A stretch of DNA of 64,000 nucleotides. Source: Panopea generosa. Lineage: Eukaryota > Mollusca > Bivalvia > Adapedonta > Hiatellidae. Shown in pieces: positions 62,640-64,000 of the stretch; within the stretch, counting starts at the first letter, position 1; each line of letters opens with the position of its first letter. The DNA lies in the NCBI GenBank assembly GCA_029582155.1, contig CM055900.1, positions 47,628,236-47,692,235 of the forward strand, in the 5' to 3' direction. The translations under genes were made by a program, and so were the position numbers. The notes beneath the pieces are model-generated. The model had not been told where the DNA came from and searched no databases. It saw only the letters and a list, made by a program, of their open reading frames with translations.

Positions 62640-64000
62640 CATTGTAAGAGACAATGTACACGTCCACTATACAAAAAATAACAAAGCATTATCTTAAAGT
62701 AATTTCCAGACGTGTTGTTAAATGTTGTTATTACACAATAGACCTTGTTCATATGGATTATTCAAAACATGTAAGAGAAACCAAAAATGTAGTGGTATTA
62801 GTACTGAAAATTGGATGACCACATACTTTACTATTTTGTAAATTCTATTTTTATCTTTTATCTAAGAATAAGTTTCAATGGTACCAGTTAAATACCAACC
62901 TACCTTGCCATTCATGTACCGGGAGACCCCTTGTCAGTTTCTGGTATTATATTCTATTCCTGATATGGTTCTCTCACTATAAAAGAAAACGGTTTAAATA
63001 TAATAAAGACAAAATAACGCAATAAAGGGGTACTAAAGAACTACTTAGAATTAATAGAATGATGTAAATAAAAATCCATTTCTGTTAAGTTTATCATAAT
63101 ATGAAAGAGGATCTCTGAAAATGATGGATGCAGGACGAAGTACACCATTGCTTTAGAGTACCACTACCCAAGCGTACCAGTTCAGGATGAAGAGTATCAT
63201 ATGTAAAATATGTAGTGTATATAACTATTAACAGATCTGCACAATCTTTAATAATGTGCTAATTACACATATAAACTTAACTGATTTATTCAATTTGATA
63301 GAATAAACTTGTGAAAACAAATAGTAATAGCATGTACATCGAAACTGATTTGAGCAATTAGATGAAATAAACTTGTGAAAAAAATGTATAATACTGGTTA
63401 TACATATTACCATGAGTCTTAACTGTTATCAACCATGTAAATTATGACATAAGTAATAAACAATAATAAAGTTAGTATATTTTCCAGAATAATCCTTCTG
63501 AAAGTTATATCTGGTTAATATACATTTGAAAATAATAAACTCATAACAAGAACAGTGGTTATTTATTGGATGCAGTGATTTTTTCTTTGTATGTATATAC
63601 ATTACAACGAACCGGCCAATTTAGACGGATAGAAATGGTGTCATCAGGAAAAAAAATGGTACTGGACTAAACTTTCAAATAGTAGGATCATGTATGAAAA
63701 AAATAATTAAAGATTCACATCAACATAAATAGTACCGATTCTAGTTTTGCTAGAAAGAGGGCACAAACATGTTCACCCATTCCCAAGATATCTTACAGAT
63801 GTACTGTGCACCCATTCATTTTAATTGTCACACTGTCCCCAGATAATAAGTTTTCTAAGTCTACGTGTGTGAGATAATGTTATTATACTGTAATATGTAT
63901 ACCGGAGTAGTATGGTTATATGGGATAATACGATATCAGGATATCTCGACCCCTCGAAAGTCGACCCCTGATTTTGAAGACATTTCGACCCGTATACATT
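62640..64000. other. No gene recognised
   Basis: AT-rich. An approximately 69-bp tandem duplication lies at 63275-63395 (GAATAAACTTGTGAAAA and GAAATAAACTTGTGAAAA). CTCGACCCCTCGAAAGTCGACCCC at the right edge repeats CGACCC and may start another repeat beyond the window. Confidence 0.4.

Overview
The window is AT-rich, intron-containing, repeat-laden eukaryotic DNA. The only intact protein-coding genes are secreted coiled-coil/C1q-domain (C1qDC) proteins of the type massively expanded in bivalve molluscs. The tRNA-derived SINEs, the Helitron-like 'pearl' modules carrying internal minisatellites, and the LINE fragments also point to a bivalve. No bacterial, viral or organellar genes were seen. 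The species call is inference.

Layout. (1) 1-3636: exon 1 and 5' flank of C1qDC copy C (minus strand; its C1q exon lies beyond the left edge). (2) 3.7-7.7 kb: a ~30-bp minisatellite and a Helitron/pearl-like module with a 2.8-kb array of 21-bp units. (3) 9.4-33.3 kb: a duplicated block with C1qDC copy A (minus strand), an 11.8-kb array of ~281 42-bp units just upstream of its promoter, further 5' flank, SINEs, a small pearl-like element and a LINE tail. (4) 33.3-37.6 kb: spacer holding a broken transposon-type gene. (5) 37.6-51.3 kb: the inverted copy of block 3, with C1qDC copy B on the plus strand and almost no 42-bp array. (6) 51.3-64 kb: unique and repeat DNA with an orphan C1q exon tail, SINEs, a ~2.2-kb 39-bp array and a 47-bp array.

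The window is therefore a C1qDC gene cluster shaped by an old, imperfect inverted duplication (arms ~24 and ~14 kb around a ~4.35-kb spacer). The most striking feature is a minisatellite whose origin can be read directly. A tRNA-Leu-like SINE upstream of every C1qDC copy holds a 42-bp segment bracketed by an 8-bp direct repeat. It is one unit in copy C, under two units in copy B, and ~281 units with higher-order repeats in copy A. The long open frames over the arrays (periods 42, 21 and 39 bp, all multiples of three) are most likely by-products of repeat length, not genes.
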